NCBI GenBank assembly: GCA_934316925.1
Contig: CAKREC010000020.1
Location: 1-34,904, forward strand
Length of the DNA: 34,904 bases
Reading direction: 5' to 3'
DNA from: an uncultured Eubacterium sp.
Lineage (GTDB): Bacteria; Bacillota; Clostridia; Lachnospirales; Lachnospiraceae
Both the position numbers and the translations under genes were made by a program. Under the pieces are notes generated by a model. The model was not told the origin of the DNA. It saw only the letters and a program-made list of their open reading frames with translations, and did no database searches. How positions within the stretch are numbered: position 1 is the stretch's first letter; the number at the start of each line of letters is the position of its first letter. Below are positions 16,426 to 24,653 of the stretch, one piece after another.

Positions 16426-17934
16426 ATGGCAATATCAACATTTGGTGCGATCCACATCGGTGCCAGTGAATTGTCCATGAAAATCTATGAATTTCATCTG
16501 GGCAAGGAGTTGACAACACTATCTCATGTTCGCCGAAAGTTATCGCTTAGCGCCAAAACTTATACGAAAGGAACAATATCCTTTCAAAGTGTAAGTGATC
16601 TTTGTCAGTCACTGCGGGATTTCAAGCGCATACTGTCCGAGTTCCAGGTCAGTGACTACCGCTTATATGTCAGTTCTGACTTAAAAGAAGCCAGCAATTT
16701 TTACATTATTCTGGATCAGATAAAGATCCAAACAGGATTTCATGCTGATGTCTTAAGTAACAGCGAGACACGTTTTCTGTACTATAAGGCATTATTTCTG
16801 AAAGAAAAAGATTTCGAAAAGACCATTCAGAAAGCCACGCTGGCTGTGGATGTCGATGCCGGCAGCCTGCAGCTGTCTGTTTTTGCTGACCACGAATTAA
16901 AAGCTACACAGAATCTTCATCTTGGTTCCGCCAGGATCCAGCAATTACTTCACATCATGGAAAATGAAGCCTACAACTTCCCCGCCCTGATCGATGAGTA
17001 TATTGAAAAAAACCTGGTAAGCTTTACCAAACTCTATTTAAAAAATTTCGCCATTGAACACATCGTAGTATTTGGTCAGATGATACCAACTTTGTATTAT
17101 CTCATCCAGGATACCGATCCTTCCTTTGAGGGAACTTTGTCCCAAAAAGCACTCGTAAAAGAGACACTGATCAAGGATCTTTTAAAAGAGCAGGCCCGCT
17201 TCGTCGTGCCTACCCTTCTGCTTGTAAGAAAGATTGCCTCTTTGACAAACTGCAACAACGTTGTATTGTCCCCGATCGATATTCTGGATGGAATTGCAGC
17301 AAACTATGGGGAGAAGAAGAAAAAAGTAGTATTAAATCACGATTTTATTACCGACATATTGTCCTCTGCCCATTACATTGCCGGCAAATACATGGTAGAC
17401 CGGCAGCACACCGATATTGTGGCAAATCTGGCTCTCCAGATCTTTGACAAGATCCGCAAGCTTCACGGTTTAGGAAAGCGCCAGCGGCTGCTATTGCAAT
17501 TGGGTGTCATCCTTCATAGCTGTGGTTCTTATATCAGTGAAGTTCAACGCAGAGAATGTTCTTACCAGATCATTATGTCCACCGAGATCATTGGGATCTC
17601 CCATAAAGAACGATCGATGGTTGCCAATATGGTTCGTTATAATAGTTTATCTTTCCCTGCCTACGAACAGTTTCAAAGTGAATTTTCAACCGAAGAATAT
17701 TTGACGATCATAAAGTTAAATGCAATTTTAACAATCGCAAATGTATTGGATTCCAGCAATCGTCATAAGATCCCGAATGTTTCCATAAGTTTAAAAGATG
17801 ATACATTACAGATCACTGCCGATACGATGGCAGACATTACATTAGAAAAGGGATTGTTTCACAGCCGCGCTGATATTTTCGAGGAAGTATTTGGGATCCG
17901 TCCTGAACTTCGTCAAAAACGCAGCGGCCGATAG
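16426..17934 (+). CDS. Ppx/GppA-like protein with HD-like C-terminal domain, degenerate motifs
   Basis: This 502-residue protein has the layout of long Ppx/GppA exopolyphosphatases: two actin-like domains (about 1-300) and an HD-like helical domain (about 310-480). Key motifs are altered. The first phosphate loop, normally IDIGSNS, is IHIGASE with H10 in place of Asp. The second, normally DIGGGS, is VDVDAGSLQLS. The HD-like LHD/LHE is LHSCGSYIS. The SEtR segment with the catalytic-type Glu is kept (SNSETRFLYY). The start at 16426 has GAAAGGAG upstream; the longer frame from 16396 lacks one. It stands 21 bases before ppk1. It may be a weak polyphosphatase, or a regulator of polyphosphate level (inference). 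Confidence 0.8.
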   Translation: MAISTFGAIHIGASELSMKIYEFHLGKELTTLSHVRRKLSLSAKTYTKGTISFQSVSDLCQSLRDFKRILSEFQVSDYRLYVSSDLKEASNFYIILDQIKIQTGFHADVLSNSETRFLYYKALFLKEKDFEKTIQKATLAVDVDAGSLQLSVFADHELKATQNLHLGSARIQQLLHIMENEAYNFPALIDEYIEKNLVSFTKLYLKNFAIEHIVVFGQMIPTLYYLIQDTDPSFEGTLSQKALVKETLIKDLLKEQARFVVPTLLLVRKIASLTNCNNVVLSPIDILDGIAANYGEKKKKVVLNHDFITDILSSAHYIAGKYMVDRQHTDIVANLALQIFDKIRKLHGLGKRQRLLLQLGVILHSCGSYISEVQRRECSYQIIMSTEIIGISHKERSMVANMVRYNSLSFPAYEQFQSEFSTEEYLTIIKLNAILTIANVLDSSNRHKIPNVSISLKDDTLQITADTMADITLEKGLFHSRADIFEEVFGIRPELRQKRSGR

Positions 17935-17955
17935 ATATTAAGAAAGGAAATCATT

Positions 17956-20004
17956 ATGGAAAAAAAAGACCGATTTACCAACCGTGAATTAAGCTGGCTG
18001 GACTTCAATGCGCGCTGCCTGTCCGAAGCCAGAGATAAACATATTCCGTTAATGGAGCGCCTGAAATTTCTCAGCATTACCGCTTCCAATCTCGATGAGT
18101 TTTTCATGATCCGCGTAGCCTCTCTGAAGGATCAGGTCAACGCCGGCTACACAAAGCGCGACATTGCCGGCATGACCGCAGCGGAACAGATTGAGGCGAT
18201 CTTAAAGAAAACGCATGACTTTATGGCTCTTCAATATAGCACATACAATCGTTCCTTGCTGCCAACCCTGAAAAAAGAAGGCCTCAAGATCGTTACGGAA
18301 CACGAAAAACTGACGAAAGAACAATCCGCCTTTGTCGATCAGTATTTTTTGCAGGAGATTTTTCCGGTTCTGACCCCTATGGCGGTAGACTCTTCCCGTC
18401 CATTTCCGCTGATCCGCAACAAAACGCTGAATATCGGAGCTCTTTTACAGGATAAAAAGAAAAAAGACACGTTGGATTTTGCTACTGTGCAAGTTCCATC
18501 GGTTCTTCCCCGGATTGTGACAATTCCCAAAGATGAGGATGACTGCATTACGATCATCCCGCTCGAACAGATCATTGAAAAAAATATCCACAAATTATTT
18601 TTAAACTATAAGGTGTTATGCGCCACACCATATCGTGTCATGAGAAATGCCGATTTAACCATTGATGAAGATGAAGCCGCCGATCTTCTTGTCGAGATCG
18701 AAAAACAGTTGAAAAAACGTCAGTGGGGCGAGGTCATCCGTCTGGAAGTTGAAGATTCCATTGACAAACGCCTGTTAAAAATTCTCAGGAAAGAGCTGAA
18801 AATATCCGAAGAAGGAATTTACCGTATCAACGGTCCACTCGATCTGACTTTCTTAATGAAGGTATATGGTATGGATGGCTTTGATCATTTAAAGGATGCT
18901 CCTCATGTTCCTGCCTATCCAAAGATGCTGGATCCTGAGCGAGATCTTTTTGAACAGATCCGTGAAAAAGACATTTTGCTCTTCCACCCGTACGAATCCT
19001 TTGATCCGGTTGTCAATTTTGTAAAAAATGCCGCCTCCGACCCACAGGTCTTAGCGATCAAACAGACTTTATACCGTGTCAGCAGCCATTCTCCGATCAT
19101 TGCCTCCCTTGCACAAGCCGCCGAAAATGGCAAGCAGGTTTCTGTTCTGGTGGAATTAAAAGCCCGGTTTGACGAAGAAAATAATATTGTCTGGGCCAAA
19201 AAACTGGAAAAGGCAGGCTGTCATGTCATATATGGATTAGTCGGTCTGAAAACACACAGCAAGATCACTCTCGTCGTTCGCAAGGAAGACGATGGAATCC
19301 GCCGGTATGTCCATTTAGGCACCGGTAATTACAATGATTCGACCGCCAAATTATACACGGATATGGGAATGTTTACCTGTAAATCATCCTATGGGGAGGA
19401 CGCGACCGCTGTATTTAACATGTTATCCGGTTATTCCGAACCGCTTGGCTGGAACAAACTGGTCCTCGCACCTACCTGGCTTCGCGACAAGTTTCTTTCT
19501 CTGATCGGACGTGAAGCAGAAAATGCCAGAAAAGGCCGCCCGGCAAAGATCATTGCAAAGATGAATTCTCTTTGCGATGCGGATATTATCAATGCTTTGT
19601 ATGACGCATCGGAAGCCGGCGTTGAAATTGATCTGATCGTGCGGGGAATCTGTTGTCTGAAAGCCGGTATTCCGGGACTTAGTGAGCACATCCGCGTGCG
19701 TTCGATCGTGGGAACTTTCTTAGAACACGCCCGTATCTTTTACTTCTATCATGATGGCATGGAAGAATTCTACATGGGTAGTGCCGACTGGATGCCCCGC
19801 AATCTGGACAAACGGATTGAGATCCTGTTTCCGGTAGAGGCAGACGATTTAAAAGCCGAGATCAAACACATATTGGATATGCAGCTGGCGGATACGAAAA
19901 AAGCCCACCTTCTTCTTCCGGATGGAAGATATGAAAAGGTGGACCAGCGAGGCAAACAGCCTTTAAATTCCCAGATGTATTTTTGTGATTATTTTAAAAG
20001 ATAG
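17956..20004 (+). CDS. ppk1: polyphosphate kinase 1
   Basis: PPK1 makes polyphosphate from ATP through a phosphohistidine. The 682-residue protein starts with TNRELSWLDFNARCLSEA and continues ITASNLDEFFMIRVASL, both family hallmarks. The autophosphorylated histidine is H453 in YVHLGTGNYND. The second conserved histidine is H591 in EHARIFYFYH. The four-domain plan (N-terminal, head, two PLD-like catalytic domains) appears complete. AAAGGAAATC stands before the ATG. It forms an operon with the upstream Ppx-like gene. Its 3' end overlaps the 3' end of the convergent rnhA gene by 11 bases, and no terminator is seen between them. Confidence 0.97.
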   Translation: MEKKDRFTNRELSWLDFNARCLSEARDKHIPLMERLKFLSITASNLDEFFMIRVASLKDQVNAGYTKRDIAGMTAAEQIEAILKKTHDFMALQYSTYNRSLLPTLKKEGLKIVTEHEKLTKEQSAFVDQYFLQEIFPVLTPMAVDSSRPFPLIRNKTLNIGALLQDKKKKDTLDFATVQVPSVLPRIVTIPKDEDDCITIIPLEQIIEKNIHKLFLNYKVLCATPYRVMRNADLTIDEDEAADLLVEIEKQLKKRQWGEVIRLEVEDSIDKRLLKILRKELKISEEGIYRINGPLDLTFLMKVYGMDGFDHLKDAPHVPAYPKMLDPERDLFEQIREKDILLFHPYESFDPVVNFVKNAASDPQVLAIKQTLYRVSSHSPIIASLAQAAENGKQVSVLVELKARFDEENNIVWAKKLEKAGCHVIYGLVGLKTHSKITLVVRKEDDGIRRYVHLGTGNYNDSTAKLYTDMGMFTCKSSYGEDATAVFNMLSGYSEPLGWNKLVLAPTWLRDKFLSLIGREAENARKGRPAKIIAKMNSLCDADIINALYDASEAGVEIDLIVRGICCLKAGIPGLSEHIRVRSIVGTFLEHARIFYFYHDGMEEFYMGSADWMPRNLDKRIEILFPVEADDLKAEIKHILDMQLADTKKAHLLLPDGRYEKVDQRGKQPLNSQMYFCDYFKR

Positions 20005-20599
20005 CACTTTTGGCAAGTTCATCCGCGAGATCATTCCATTGATCTCCGGAATGTCCTTTGACTTTTTGAAAACGGATCGCCAGAACATTTTGGATGGAAT
20101 CAAAGTATTCTTTATATGCTTTGGTTCCATTTTTATTTGCTTTCCATTCCCCCAATGGCCACGATGCGATCCCCTGATAATCGTGATAGATCGTAATACT
20201 CTTTGCTCCCTGTTCGATCGCTTTTTCCATCGCACAGGTAGCGCCAAGGATCTCCCCTGCCACATTTCTCATCGAAGCCATCTCCGGATCATTGCCTTTT
20301 CCGGTATAATGAAGTTCCTCATCCTGATAAAAGAACACGACACCATATCCGTATTCCCCGGTTCCCTGATTGTAACTGCCATCGACATACGCAATAACTT
20401 CCGACTCCGGCTGTGAAACTGCATGCTCCTCCGCATCACTCTGCATACCATTTACAAAATCCTCCGCCTCTTTTTTCGTCGGAAAACTCTTATAGATCGC
20501 ACCGGGGAACCCATGCACCTGTGCTTTACAAGCATCCCATGTTTCATACACCCCCGGAGTTTTTCCTGCCTTTACTGCATAATACTTTTTCTTTGCCAT
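19994..20599 (-). CDS. rnhA: ribonuclease H with viroplasmin-type N-terminal domain
   Basis: This 201-residue protein has two domains. Residues 3-50 (KKKYYAVKAGKTPGVYETW...) form the small RNA:DNA-hybrid-binding domain first seen in caulimovirus viroplasmin and in RNase H1. Residues 67-200 are an RNase HI domain with the four catalytic acids D73 (YVDGSY), E116 (AGEILG), D140 (YHDYQGI) and D190 (NDLADELA), plus H183 in KGHSGD. It should cleave the RNA strand of RNA:DNA hybrids. It follows rsuA by 5 bases, so they are cotranscribed. Its end overlaps ppk1 convergently by 11 bases. Confidence 0.95.
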   Translation of the reverse strand: MAKKKYYAVKAGKTPGVYETWDACKAQVHGFPGAIYKSFPTKKEAEDFVNGMQSDAEEHAVSQPESEVIAYVDGSYNQGTGEYGYGVVFFYQDEELHYTGKGNDPEMASMRNVAGEILGATCAMEKAIEQGAKSITIYHDYQGIASWPLGEWKANKNGTKAYKEYFDSIQNVLAIRFQKVKGHSGDQWNDLADELAKSAIF

Positions 20600-20604
20600 A
20601 TCCT

Positions 20605-21324
20605 CTATGATTCCTTTCTAACAGCCTGCTTCAACATCATGATCTCGCTCTCCGTCAACGGCCGGTAACTTCCTTCCGGCAGATCTTCATCCAGAGGGAT
20701 CCCTGCCATCTTTACCCGCTTCAAATAAGTGACATGGCCACCCACTCTTGCCATCATACGTTTTACCTGATGATATTTTCCCTCGGATATTGTAATAAAA
20801 ACCTGTCGATCGGGTAACACTTCCAACACCGCCGGCTTTGTCTTTTGTGGTTCTCCAATGTCAATCCCTTCCAAAAAGCGTGCTGCTGCCTCCGGATCCA
20901 ATTCTCCTTCATACCTGGCATAATATGTTTTTTCCACATGGTATCTCGGAGACAATAACTGATGTGCCAGTTCCCCGTCGTCGGTGAGGATCAACAGCCC
21001 CACGGTGTCCTTATCGAGCCGTCCTACCGGAAATAGTGCATGTCCTCTCCGGTCTTCTTTGGCAATATCATCAAGAACCGTTTCATCCCTTGTATCTTTG
21101 GTCGCCGACAATACACCGGCTCTTTTATTCATCATATAATACAAATACATCTCTGCCTGCAGCGGCTTTCCATCCAGGCAGATGTCCTGCTCGCCATCCA
21201 CCTTTTGTTCCGGCGATCCGGCCCGCAGTCCATCCACCGTGATGCGTCCTTTTTTTATCGCTTCTTTCGCTTCTTTTCTCGTCATTTCGGCATAATGAGA
21301 AAGAAATTTATCCAGTCGCATCAT
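20605..21324 (-). CDS. rsuA: RsuA-family rRNA pseudouridine synthase
   Basis: This 239-residue enzyme should convert a uridine of 16S rRNA (position 516 in the E. coli RsuA case) to pseudouridine. An N-terminal S4 RNA-binding domain (MRLDKFLSHYAEMTRKEAKEAIKKGRI) is followed by the catalytic motif FPVGRLDKDTVGLLILTDDG, with the catalytic Asp after RL, and ends with EGKYHQVKRMMARVG. The start at 21324 is preferred because AGGGGGTG stands six bases upstream; the ATG at 21321 is nearly equivalent, while the longer frame from 21381 would overlap the amidase start region. rnhA follows. Confidence 0.93.
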   Translation of the reverse strand: MMRLDKFLSHYAEMTRKEAKEAIKKGRITVDGLRAGSPEQKVDGEQDICLDGKPLQAEMYLYYMMNKRAGVLSATKDTRDETVLDDIAKEDRRGHALFPVGRLDKDTVGLLILTDDGELAHQLLSPRYHVEKTYYARYEGELDPEAAARFLEGIDIGEPQKTKPAVLEVLPDRQVFITISEGKYHQVKRMMARVGGHVTYLKRVKMAGIPLDEDLPEGSYRPLTESEIMMLKQAVRKES

Positions 21325-21383
21325 ACGACTCACCCCCTTCTTCCCGCTTTCATAATATAAAAGAAAAACGAGTGTAACCACCT

Positions 21384-21956
21384 ATGGCAATTCGAATATT
21401 TATTGATCAGGGTCACAACCCCTATGGTTTCAATGCAGGTGCAGAAGGATTTGGGCTGCGCGAACAGGATATTACCTACATGGTAGGAGCCTATCTTGAC
21501 AATATCCTGAACAGTGATCCCCGCTTTGAAGCAACAACCTCCCGAAGTACGCCTGACACCATCTTAGGCTACGACACCAATTCCAGTCTGCGCAGCCGCG
21601 TAGAGCAGGCAGAAGCATGGAACGCCGATTATTTTCTGAGCATCCATGTAAATGCCAACACCAATCCCAATGTCAATGGTACCGAGGCCTATGTATATCG
21701 TCAGGACAGCGAAGCCTACTATCTTGGCGAAGACATTGTAAATGCGATCGTACGACGTCTTGGCACAAAAAATAACGGAGTCTTCGTCCGCCCGTCCTTA
21801 TATGTAATACGGCGGACTTCGATGCCCGCCGTATTGATTGAACTTGCTTATATAACCAATTATGAAGATGCCTTGCTGTTGTCCACCGAACAATACAGCT
21901 TTGCCTATGCCATCTACACCGGCCTTTTAAACTACTTTGATCTCCCGCCACAGTAG
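21384..21956 (+). CDS. N-acetylmuramoyl-L-alanine amidase (Amidase_3), no signal peptide
   Basis: This 190-residue protein is essentially one Amidase_3 catalytic domain. The zinc ligands H11 (IDQGHNP), E21 (GAEGFG) and H88 (LSIHVNA) and the catalytic E153 (VLIELAYITN) are all present. It should cleave the bond between MurNAc and L-Ala in peptidoglycan. No signal peptide, membrane anchor or wall-binding repeat is seen, since the frame opens directly with MAIRIFIDQGH, so the export route is unclear. The Shine-Dalgarno sequence is weak (GAGTG about 12 bases upstream). It is divergent from rsuA with a gap of only 59 bases, so its promoter may overlap rsuA. uppP ends 14 bases beyond. Confidence 0.9.
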   Translation: MAIRIFIDQGHNPYGFNAGAEGFGLREQDITYMVGAYLDNILNSDPRFEATTSRSTPDTILGYDTNSSLRSRVEQAEAWNADYFLSIHVNANTNPNVNGTEAYVYRQDSEAYYLGEDIVNAIVRRLGTKNNGVFVRPSLYVIRRTSMPAVLIELAYITNYEDALLLSTEQYSFAYAIYTGLLNYFDLPPQ

Positions 21957-21970
21957 TCTATGTATGAAAC

Positions 21971-22819
21971 TCAGGCAACCGGTTTGCCACTGATAACAAA
22001 GTACAAGATGACAATAATACCTAATACGATACGATAATAGCCAAATGCCTTGAAATCATGTTTGCGAATATAGCCCAAAAGGAACTTGATGACAAACAAA
22101 GAAACAATAAAGGCTACCAGCATACCTACGATCAAGGTAACGTAACCCATCGCGCCAAATGCAAGACCATTCTTCAAGATCTTAAGAAGGCTGGCTCCAA
22201 ACATAACCGGGATCGCCAGGTAAAATGTAAATTCAGCCGCTGTTCCTCTGGCAACACCGATCAGCAATGCTCCTACGATGGTAGCACCGGAACGTGATGT
22301 TCCCGGAACGATCGCTGCCAACAACTGAAAGATACCAATGATGATCGCGGTGTTGTAACCGATCTCTGCAACGGATGTGATCACCGGACGCTTACCTTTG
22401 TTCCAGTTCTCCACAATAATAAACAGAATACCATAAATGATCAATGCGCCCGCTACAACAACGGAATTGTAAAACATCTCGTCAATAATATCATCAAACA
22501 AAACACCGACAATCCCTGCCGGGATCGTAGCGATAAGGATCTTAAACCACAATTGCATAATGTCTTTTTTTACAAAAGGCTGACGGTTCTGTTTATACTT
22601 AAAGTTGAATGGCCAGATCTTCTTCCAGAACAGTAATACAACTGCCATGATCGCTCCCAGCTGAACCACAACCAGAAACATAGACTGGAAATTCGGATCA
22701 GAGAATGCTAAAAACTGATTTACCAAAATCATGTGTCCTGTACTACTGATCGGCAGCCATTCTGTAATTCCTTCTACAATACCTAAAATAATGGCAACTA
22801 ATACATCAAAAATGCCCAT
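21971..22819 (-). CDS. uppP: undecaprenyl-diphosphate phosphatase
   Basis: UppP (BacA family) dephosphorylates undecaprenyl pyrophosphate at the membrane to recycle the lipid carrier of wall and surface-glycan synthesis. The 282-residue protein is highly hydrophobic, with about eight membrane segments. Both active-site stretches are clear: GIVEGITEWLPISSTGHM (12-29) and PGTSRSGATIVGALL (about 168-182). The lysine-rich loop KYKQNRQPFVKKD (about 75-87) is cytoplasmic by the positive-inside rule. GGAGG stands eight bases before the ATG. Activity of this kind gives bacitracin tolerance. It appears monocistronic, with its own weak promoter. Confidence 0.96.
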   Translation of the reverse strand: MGIFDVLVAIILGIVEGITEWLPISSTGHMILVNQFLAFSDPNFQSMFLVVVQLGAIMAVVLLFWKKIWPFNFKYKQNRQPFVKKDIMQLWFKILIATIPAGIVGVLFDDIIDEMFYNSVVVAGALIIYGILFIIVENWNKGKRPVITSVAEIGYNTAIIIGIFQLLAAIVPGTSRSGATIVGALLIGVARGTAAEFTFYLAIPVMFGASLLKILKNGLAFGAMGYVTLIVGMLVAFIVSLFVIKFLLGYIRKHDFKAFGYYRIVLGIIVILYFVISGKPVA

Positions 22820-22855
22820 ATGAAACCTCCTGATTCTTTCTTACAATCTTTGCTA

Positions 22856-22884
22856 ATCTTACCATAAAGCCTGGTACAAAACAA
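22856..22884 (-). promoter_or_regulatory. probable promoter of uppP
   Basis: TTGTTT (22879-22884), a 17-bp spacer and TAAGAT (22856-22861) lie on the minus strand, 36 bases upstream of the uppP ATG and just downstream of the terminator of the preceding lipoprotein gene. The -35 is a moderate match. Confidence 0.45.
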
Positions 22885-22892
22885 TGGCATAT

Positions 22893-22935
22893 TAAAAAAA
22901 ATCATCCTTTCCCAGCAAAATGAAAAAGGACGATT
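22893..22935 (-). terminator. Rho-independent terminator after the lipoprotein gene
   Basis: On the minus strand AATCGTCCTTT (22925-22935) pairs with AAAGGATGATT (22900-22910), with one G-U pair, followed by a run of eight Ts (22893-22900, the last stem T counted). It ends the agr-gph-lipoprotein direction of transcription and insulates uppP. Confidence 0.75.
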
Positions 22936-22981
22936 CCTGTCATTTACATACAATTTACAATAAAATTACCCCCGCAGACTA

Positions 22982-23326
22982 TCATTGCTGTCCGTTGTCG
23001 GCATTATTGTCGTCACCGGTCACATCATCTACGGCATCTCCTGCGCCATCGATCACATCATCCGCAGCATTTCCAACCCCATCGACAGCATCCTTGACCG
23101 CATTTCCCGCACCATCCGCAGCGTCTTTGACTGCATTTCCTGCCATGTTGTCATCAGTGTCATCCGGTGCCGCGTCGGTCTCTTTTGGCATGTCGGTAGG
23201 CGACGCTGACTGTGTAGCCTCCGGCGACTGTGTTCCTTCGGTCGCACTATTGTTTTTGTTGCCGCATCCGGTAAAAACCAGCATCATACTTCCCAGTAAA
23301 AAAATGGTCAAAATACCTTTTTTCAT
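22982..23326 (-). CDS. small lipoprotein with four 11-residue repeats
   Basis: This 114-residue protein has a lipoprotein signal: MKKG, a hydrophobic stretch, then FTGC with lipidated C21. A Ser/Thr/Pro/Glu-rich linker (25-58) precedes four tandem 11-residue units at 63-106, with the pattern G(N/D)A(V/A)(K/D)D(A/V)xDGx. The units grow more acidic towards the C-terminus. Eleven-residue repeats often form long amphipathic helices, as in LEA-type proteins. The protein is strongly acidic and probably lies on the outer face of the membrane. GAGG stands before the ATG. It lies 84 bases behind gph. Function unknown; no homologue recognised. Confidence 0.75.
   Translation of the reverse strand: MKKGILTIFLLGSMMLVFTGCGNKNNSATEGTQSPEATQSASPTDMPKETDAAPDDTDDNMAGNAVKDAADGAGNAVKDAVDGVGNAADDVIDGAGDAVDDVTGDDNNADNGQQ
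23009..23140 (-). repeat. four tandem 33-bp coding repeats in lipoprotein gene
   Basis: Four in-frame 33-base units encode residues 63-73, 74-84, 85-95 and 96-106 of the lipoprotein. The first two units are nearly identical at the protein level (GNAVKDAADGA and GNAVKDAVDGV); the third and fourth have diverged. Direct repeats of this sort can change copy number by slippage. Confidence 0.7.
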
Positions 23327-23410
23327 GATTTTTCCTCACTTTCCAGTTCAAAATTTCATTACAAAGATATTGTGGCCATTCTGTTTAAAATTATTACCGG
23401 TTTGAAAATT

Positions 23411-24070
23411 TTAGTCATTTTCCAAAAGCTCCAGCAATTGCTGTGGCTTATCAATAATGTAAGTAGCGCCGTTCTCCTCCAGGAACTTTCGTCCACGGAA
23501 TCCCCAGCTTACTCCAACACAATCCATCTGCGAATTTTTGGCTGTCTGAAGATCCACATCCGAATCGCCCACATATACCGCATCTTCTCTGGAAACACCA
23601 AGTTTTTGAAGCGCCTGGTTTACCATGTCCGGAGATGGCTTTTTGTGGATCCCAGCCTCTTCATTTTCTCCAAACGCATAAGAAATGCGATCTCCAAAAT
23701 AGCGGGGGATCAATGTCTGAACGGCAAAATCCGCCTTATTGGAAACAACTGCCATCTTCATCTTCTTATCTTTCAGAGCATCTAAGAGAGCCAAAATGCC
23801 ATCATAAGGAGTCGTTTTGTCCTCACAATGTTCTCCATAATACTTCCGGAATGCGTCCATCAGTTCCGGAAAATCCGGGTGTTCTTTCCCGCCCGGCACC
23901 GCACGCTCCATCAATTTTACAATTCCGTTTCCCACAAACTGCCGAACCTCTTCGATCGTTCTGCATGGAAGCCCTTTCGTAACAAGAGCTGCGTTCACCG
24001 CATCGGTCAGATCCTCCAGGGTATTGAGTAATGTTCCATCCAGATCAAAGATCACTGCCTGATATTTCAT
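23411..24070 (-). CDS. gph: HAD-family phosphatase (phosphoglycolate phosphatase-like)
   Basis: This 219-residue HAD hydrolase has all four motifs: D9 and D11 in FDLDGTLLNT, VVSNK (motif II), the Lys in HKKPSPDMV, and VGDSDVDLQTAKNS (motif IV). The alpha-helical cap at about 15-80 places it in the Gph/beta-phosphoglucomutase group. Substrate is uncertain: phosphoglycolate, pyrophosphate or a sugar phosphate. The ATG lies 26 bases inside the agrB 3' end, with only a weak GGAAGTGAAG ribosome site, so its translation is probably coupled to agrB. A role in the quorum-sensing output is possible but not shown by the sequence. Confidence 0.9.
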   Translation of the reverse strand: MKYQAVIFDLDGTLLNTLEDLTDAVNAALVTKGLPCRTIEEVRQFVGNGIVKLMERAVPGGKEHPDFPELMDAFRKYYGEHCEDKTTPYDGILALLDALKDKKMKMAVVSNKADFAVQTLIPRYFGDRISYAFGENEEAGIHKKPSPDMVNQALQKLGVSREDAVYVGDSDVDLQTAKNSQMDCVGVSWGFRGRKFLEENGATYIIDKPQQLLELLEND

Positions 24071-24653
24071 TTTTCTTCACTTCCATCATGTAATTTTTGA
24101 GTATACCAGCCGCCATAACAAACACAAACATTCCAAGTCCAACCGTCTCGTAATGTGCCGTGTCCGGGCAGCCTGCCAATGTAAGTATTGCATAGATACC
24201 AAAGATAATCAACCAGAAAATGATCGTTTTTTTTCGATACTTGATGCGCTCAGCCGGTGTAAGCGGCTTGTTTTCCGCCTCAACCGGAGCTTTCCACAAG
24301 ATCAGGATCAGACTCACAAACAATATACCAGCCTGCACTTCCCAACATGCAGGAACATATTTCACATATAAAAATGCCACTACGTGCATCAGCCATGTAG
24401 CCACCGAACAACGCAACGCTGTGCTAGCGTGAAAACCGCCGCCATATATCCGGATCGGAATAAATACACAGGTCATGATCACGCAGGGATAAAATAATCC
24501 CAGGAGCAAACTCGTCGCAACAATAAGCAAAAACTCAAGCATGGTCTGAAGTCCTACAACAAGTCCATACTGATATATCGCTGCTTTGTTCTCTGGGATT
24601 ATTTTGTCAGCGATCCACCTGCGGATCACGGATACAGCAAAGGATTCCAGCAT
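24045..24653 (-). CDS. agrB: AgrB-family peptide-processing membrane protease
   Basis: AgrB cleaves the C-terminal tail of the AgrD pre-peptide and forms the thiolactone ring. The 202-residue protein is hydrophobic with several membrane segments. The catalytic pair H75 and C82 stands in GGGFHASTALRCS with the seven-residue spacing of characterised AgrB proteins. The ATG shares one base with the agrD stop codon (TAATG) and has no strong ribosome site of its own, so translation is coupled to agrD. The last 26 bases overlap gph. Confidence 0.95.
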   Translation of the reverse strand: MLESFAVSVIRRWIADKIIPENKAAIYQYGLVVGLQTMLEFLLIVATSLLLGLFYPCVIMTCVFIPIRIYGGGFHASTALRCSVATWLMHVVAFLYVKYVPACWEVQAGILFVSLILILWKAPVEAENKPLTPAERIKYRKKTIIFWLIIFGIYAILTLAGCPDTAHYETVGLGMFVFVMAAGILKNYMMEVKKNEISGSDL

